Shown here: one piece after another, positions 44,527 to 45,811 of the stretch
How positions within the stretch are numbered: position 1 is the stretch's first letter
How the letters are laid out: each line of letters opens with the position of its first letter
Source of the DNA: an uncultured Sphingobacteriaceae bacterium
Lineage (GTDB): Bacteria > Bacteroidota > Bacteroidia > Sphingobacteriales > Sphingobacteriaceae
DNA: 45,811 nt
Assembly: GCA_946887045.1 (NCBI GenBank)
Contig: CAMPKC010000036.1
Span: 1-45,811, forward strand
Direction: 5' to 3'
Notes under the pieces: generated by a model
Told to the model about the DNA's origin: nothing
The model's database searches: none
Seen by the model: the letters and a program-made list of their open reading frames with translations, nothing else
Translations under genes and position numbers: made by a program

Positions 44527-45039
44527 ATGCAGGACGAAGTTCTCTTTTCAGAAAAGCAGCGTTTCAGGCAATTCTGGCTCTGGATTATTCTGCTTTGTCT
44601 GAACATCTTCTTTATAGACAGAACCGTTCGTGAGCTTTTGATGGCCGAGCAGTTTGGTGGAACGCCGATGGGCGATACCGGGCTTGTCATTTCCACAATA
44701 ATATCTTTATTAGTCACCCTGCTGATTGGAACCACCCGATTAGATACTATGATTAAACACGATGGTATTTATGTCCGGTTTTTTCCTTTTCATTTCAAGT
44801 TTAGAAAATATACATGGGAAACAATATCCCAGGTATTCGTAAGAAAATACAAGCCGATATCCGAGTATGGCGGCTGGGGTTACAGGCTCGGTTTGTTTGG
44901 TAAAGGTAAAGCGTTCAATGTATCCGGAAATCAAGGAATTCAACTAGTGTTTACAAATGGATCGAAACTTTTAATCGGGACAAACAGGCCAAATGAGGTT
45001 AAAGAAGCATTACAACAGACGGGACGCGTAATAAATTGA
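44527..45039 (+). CDS. Membrane protein of unknown function with PH-like C-terminal part
   Basis: The 170-residue protein has two hydrophobic helices (about 16-32 and 53-73), followed by a beta-rich soluble part (RFFPFHFKFRKYTWETISQV, then WGYRLGLFGKGKAFNVSG) that resembles a bacterial PH domain. It is separated from the amidohydrolase gene by 27 bp and may be co-transcribed. I do not recognise a named family. Confidence 0.7.
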   Translation: MQDEVLFSEKQRFRQFWLWIILLCLNIFFIDRTVRELLMAEQFGGTPMGDTGLVISTIISLLVTLLIGTTRLDTMIKHDGIYVRFFPFHFKFRKYTWETISQVFVRKYKPISEYGGWGYRLGLFGKGKAFNVSGNQGIQLVFTNGSKLLIGTNRPNEVKEALQQTGRVIN

Positions 45040-45119
45040 TCTGGATATTGCCTCTTTGCTATTTTCTGTTGAGCTTATAATAATTGAAAAAACTATCATT
45101 AAAAAATCCTAACACATAC

Positions 45120-45635
45120 ATGAAACAATTTGTCCTTTCCCTTATCCTGGTAAATTTAATAATCTCGTCCAGCGCCTATGCACAATTAAGTCCTAAAAAC
45201 GGCGGACATTGTTTTACCCTTGATATACCTGAATACATGGTCAAAACTTATGAGTTAAATGACGTTGCGACCCTGCAATATATGAATGCGGGGAAGGAAG
45301 CTTATGTCGTAGTCATAGAGGATTCAAAAGATCAGCTGGAAAGCTTAGGGATAAAATACGTTGGTGCCAAAGACTTTTTAGAAGGTTTTCTTAAAGATTA
45401 CAACAAAGATGCATCTGATAGAAAAGTGGGTAAAATTGTTGAATTCTCATCCAATAACAATAAAATAGCTCAGGCAGAATTTACATGGAAAGATGAGAAG
45501 CTATCCTATTATATGATCACTACGGGCGTTGAATCAAAAGGTTATTTTTATAAGATTTTAACCTGGACAATTACTGAAAACAAAGATGCCTTGAAAAACG
45601 ATTTCCTGGCTATTGCCAAGTCTTTGAAAGACTAA
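45120..45635 (+). CDS. Small secreted protein of unknown function
   Basis: The ATG at 45120 gives 171 residues with a signal peptide (MKQFVLSLILVNLI, cleavage after SSSAYA). A TTG 12 codons upstream adds an unlikely head. The mature part is alpha/beta with FTLDIPEYMVKTYELNDVAT and a C-terminal KGYFYKILTWTITENKDAL strand, as in small periplasmic proteins. No family is recognised. It is the last protein gene before tRNA-Lys. Confidence 0.8.
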   Translation: MKQFVLSLILVNLIISSSAYAQLSPKNGGHCFTLDIPEYMVKTYELNDVATLQYMNAGKEAYVVVIEDSKDQLESLGIKYVGAKDFLEGFLKDYNKDASDRKVGKIVEFSSNNNKIAQAEFTWKDEKLSYYMITTGVESKGYFYKILTWTITENKDALKNDFLAIAKSLKD

Positions 45636-45727
45636 TAGCTTGGAACATAACAGGCATTTTTCGTAATTAATGAATATTAAAAAGTGCTGCTTCGCTACCA
45701 AAATATTTTCGTTACTTTGAACCAGTT

Positions 45728-45800
45728 GACTTGGTAGCTCAGTTGGTAGAGCAACTGACTCTTAATCAGTGGGTCGAGAGTTCGAGCCTCTCCCAGGTCA
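45728..45800 (+). tRNA. tRNA-Lys (CTT anticodon)
   Basis: The 73-nt sequence folds as a standard cloverleaf: acceptor GACTTGG with CCAGGTC (one G-U), D-arm GCTCAGTTGGTAGAGC, anticodon loop CTCTTAA with anticodon CTT between ACTGA and TCAGT, T-loop TTCGAGC. CCA is not encoded. A TTACTTTG box at 45712-45719 (one mismatch to TAnnTTTG) ends 8 bp before it and could be its promoter. Confidence 0.95.
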
Positions 45801-45811
45801 CAATAGAAAAA

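Overview
The window looks like chromosomal DNA of a Bacteroidota member, most likely in or near the Sphingobacteriaceae (Pedobacter-like). The reasons are family content and promoter style: an UpxY-type NusG paralogue, an OMP_b-brl_3 outer-membrane barrel with a carboxypeptidase-regulatory N-terminus, DUF4199, DUF1206 and DUF4268 proteins, a bacterial GH3 protein, AT-rich spacers with short degenerate repeats, few Shine-Dalgarno sites, and several upstream boxes matching the Bacteroidota consensus TTTG / TAnnTTTG. No phage, transposase, integrase or CRISPR array was found. The genes read as ordinary chromosome with a few unusual regulatory features.

Layout. (1) 1-4160: the 5' part of a large secreted repeat protein (Ig-like and MBG domains) on the minus strand, preceded by a NusG/UpxY-like antiterminator and a 1.2-kb gene-free stretch with direct repeats and a cluster of TTGTAAA/TTTACAA motifs. 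(2) 4160-16589, minus strand: tRNA-Leu, hscB, an exact 172-bp tandem duplication, rseP, dxr, a GH3 family protein, a membrane protein, two family 2 glycosyltransferases, a DUF4199 protein, an acidic unknown protein, a dihydroorotase homologue that has lost key catalytic residues, and a BatA/VWA-like membrane protein. (3) 16762-20554, plus strand: a 53-residue small ORF with a terminator, then a cobalamin riboswitch driving a tightly coupled btuF-btuC-btuD-like importer. (4) 20729-32183: an outer-membrane barrel protein, an orphan response regulator, a cold-shock protein, an App1/DUF2183 phosphatase, DoxX, DUF1206 and DUF4268 proteins, a LOG-family hydrolase, a sodium:solute symporter, recR, an SDR and a MEDS-domain protein. 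(5) 32305-37215: a YitT transporter-like protein divergent from a trpD-F-B-A operon. (6) 37339-45800: WrbA, a CPA-type antiporter, RecQ, a PD40-amidohydrolase fusion, two unknown proteins and tRNA-Lys.

The strongest find is in front of trpD. A 17-codon leader ORF with three consecutive Trp codons is followed by mutually exclusive hairpins and a U-tract terminator. This is a complete classical transcription attenuator, with a Bacteroidota-type promoter placed so that the mRNA would start about four bases before the leader start codon. The operon it controls lacks trpE, trpG and trpC, which must lie elsewhere if the pathway is complete. Other points worth a second look are the exact tandem duplication at the hscB/rseP junction (real or an assembly artefact), the apparently catalytically dead dihydroorotase homologue, the UpxY-adhesin pairing, a dispersed palindrome used as a gene-end hairpin, and genes whose start codon sits at the predicted transcription start.
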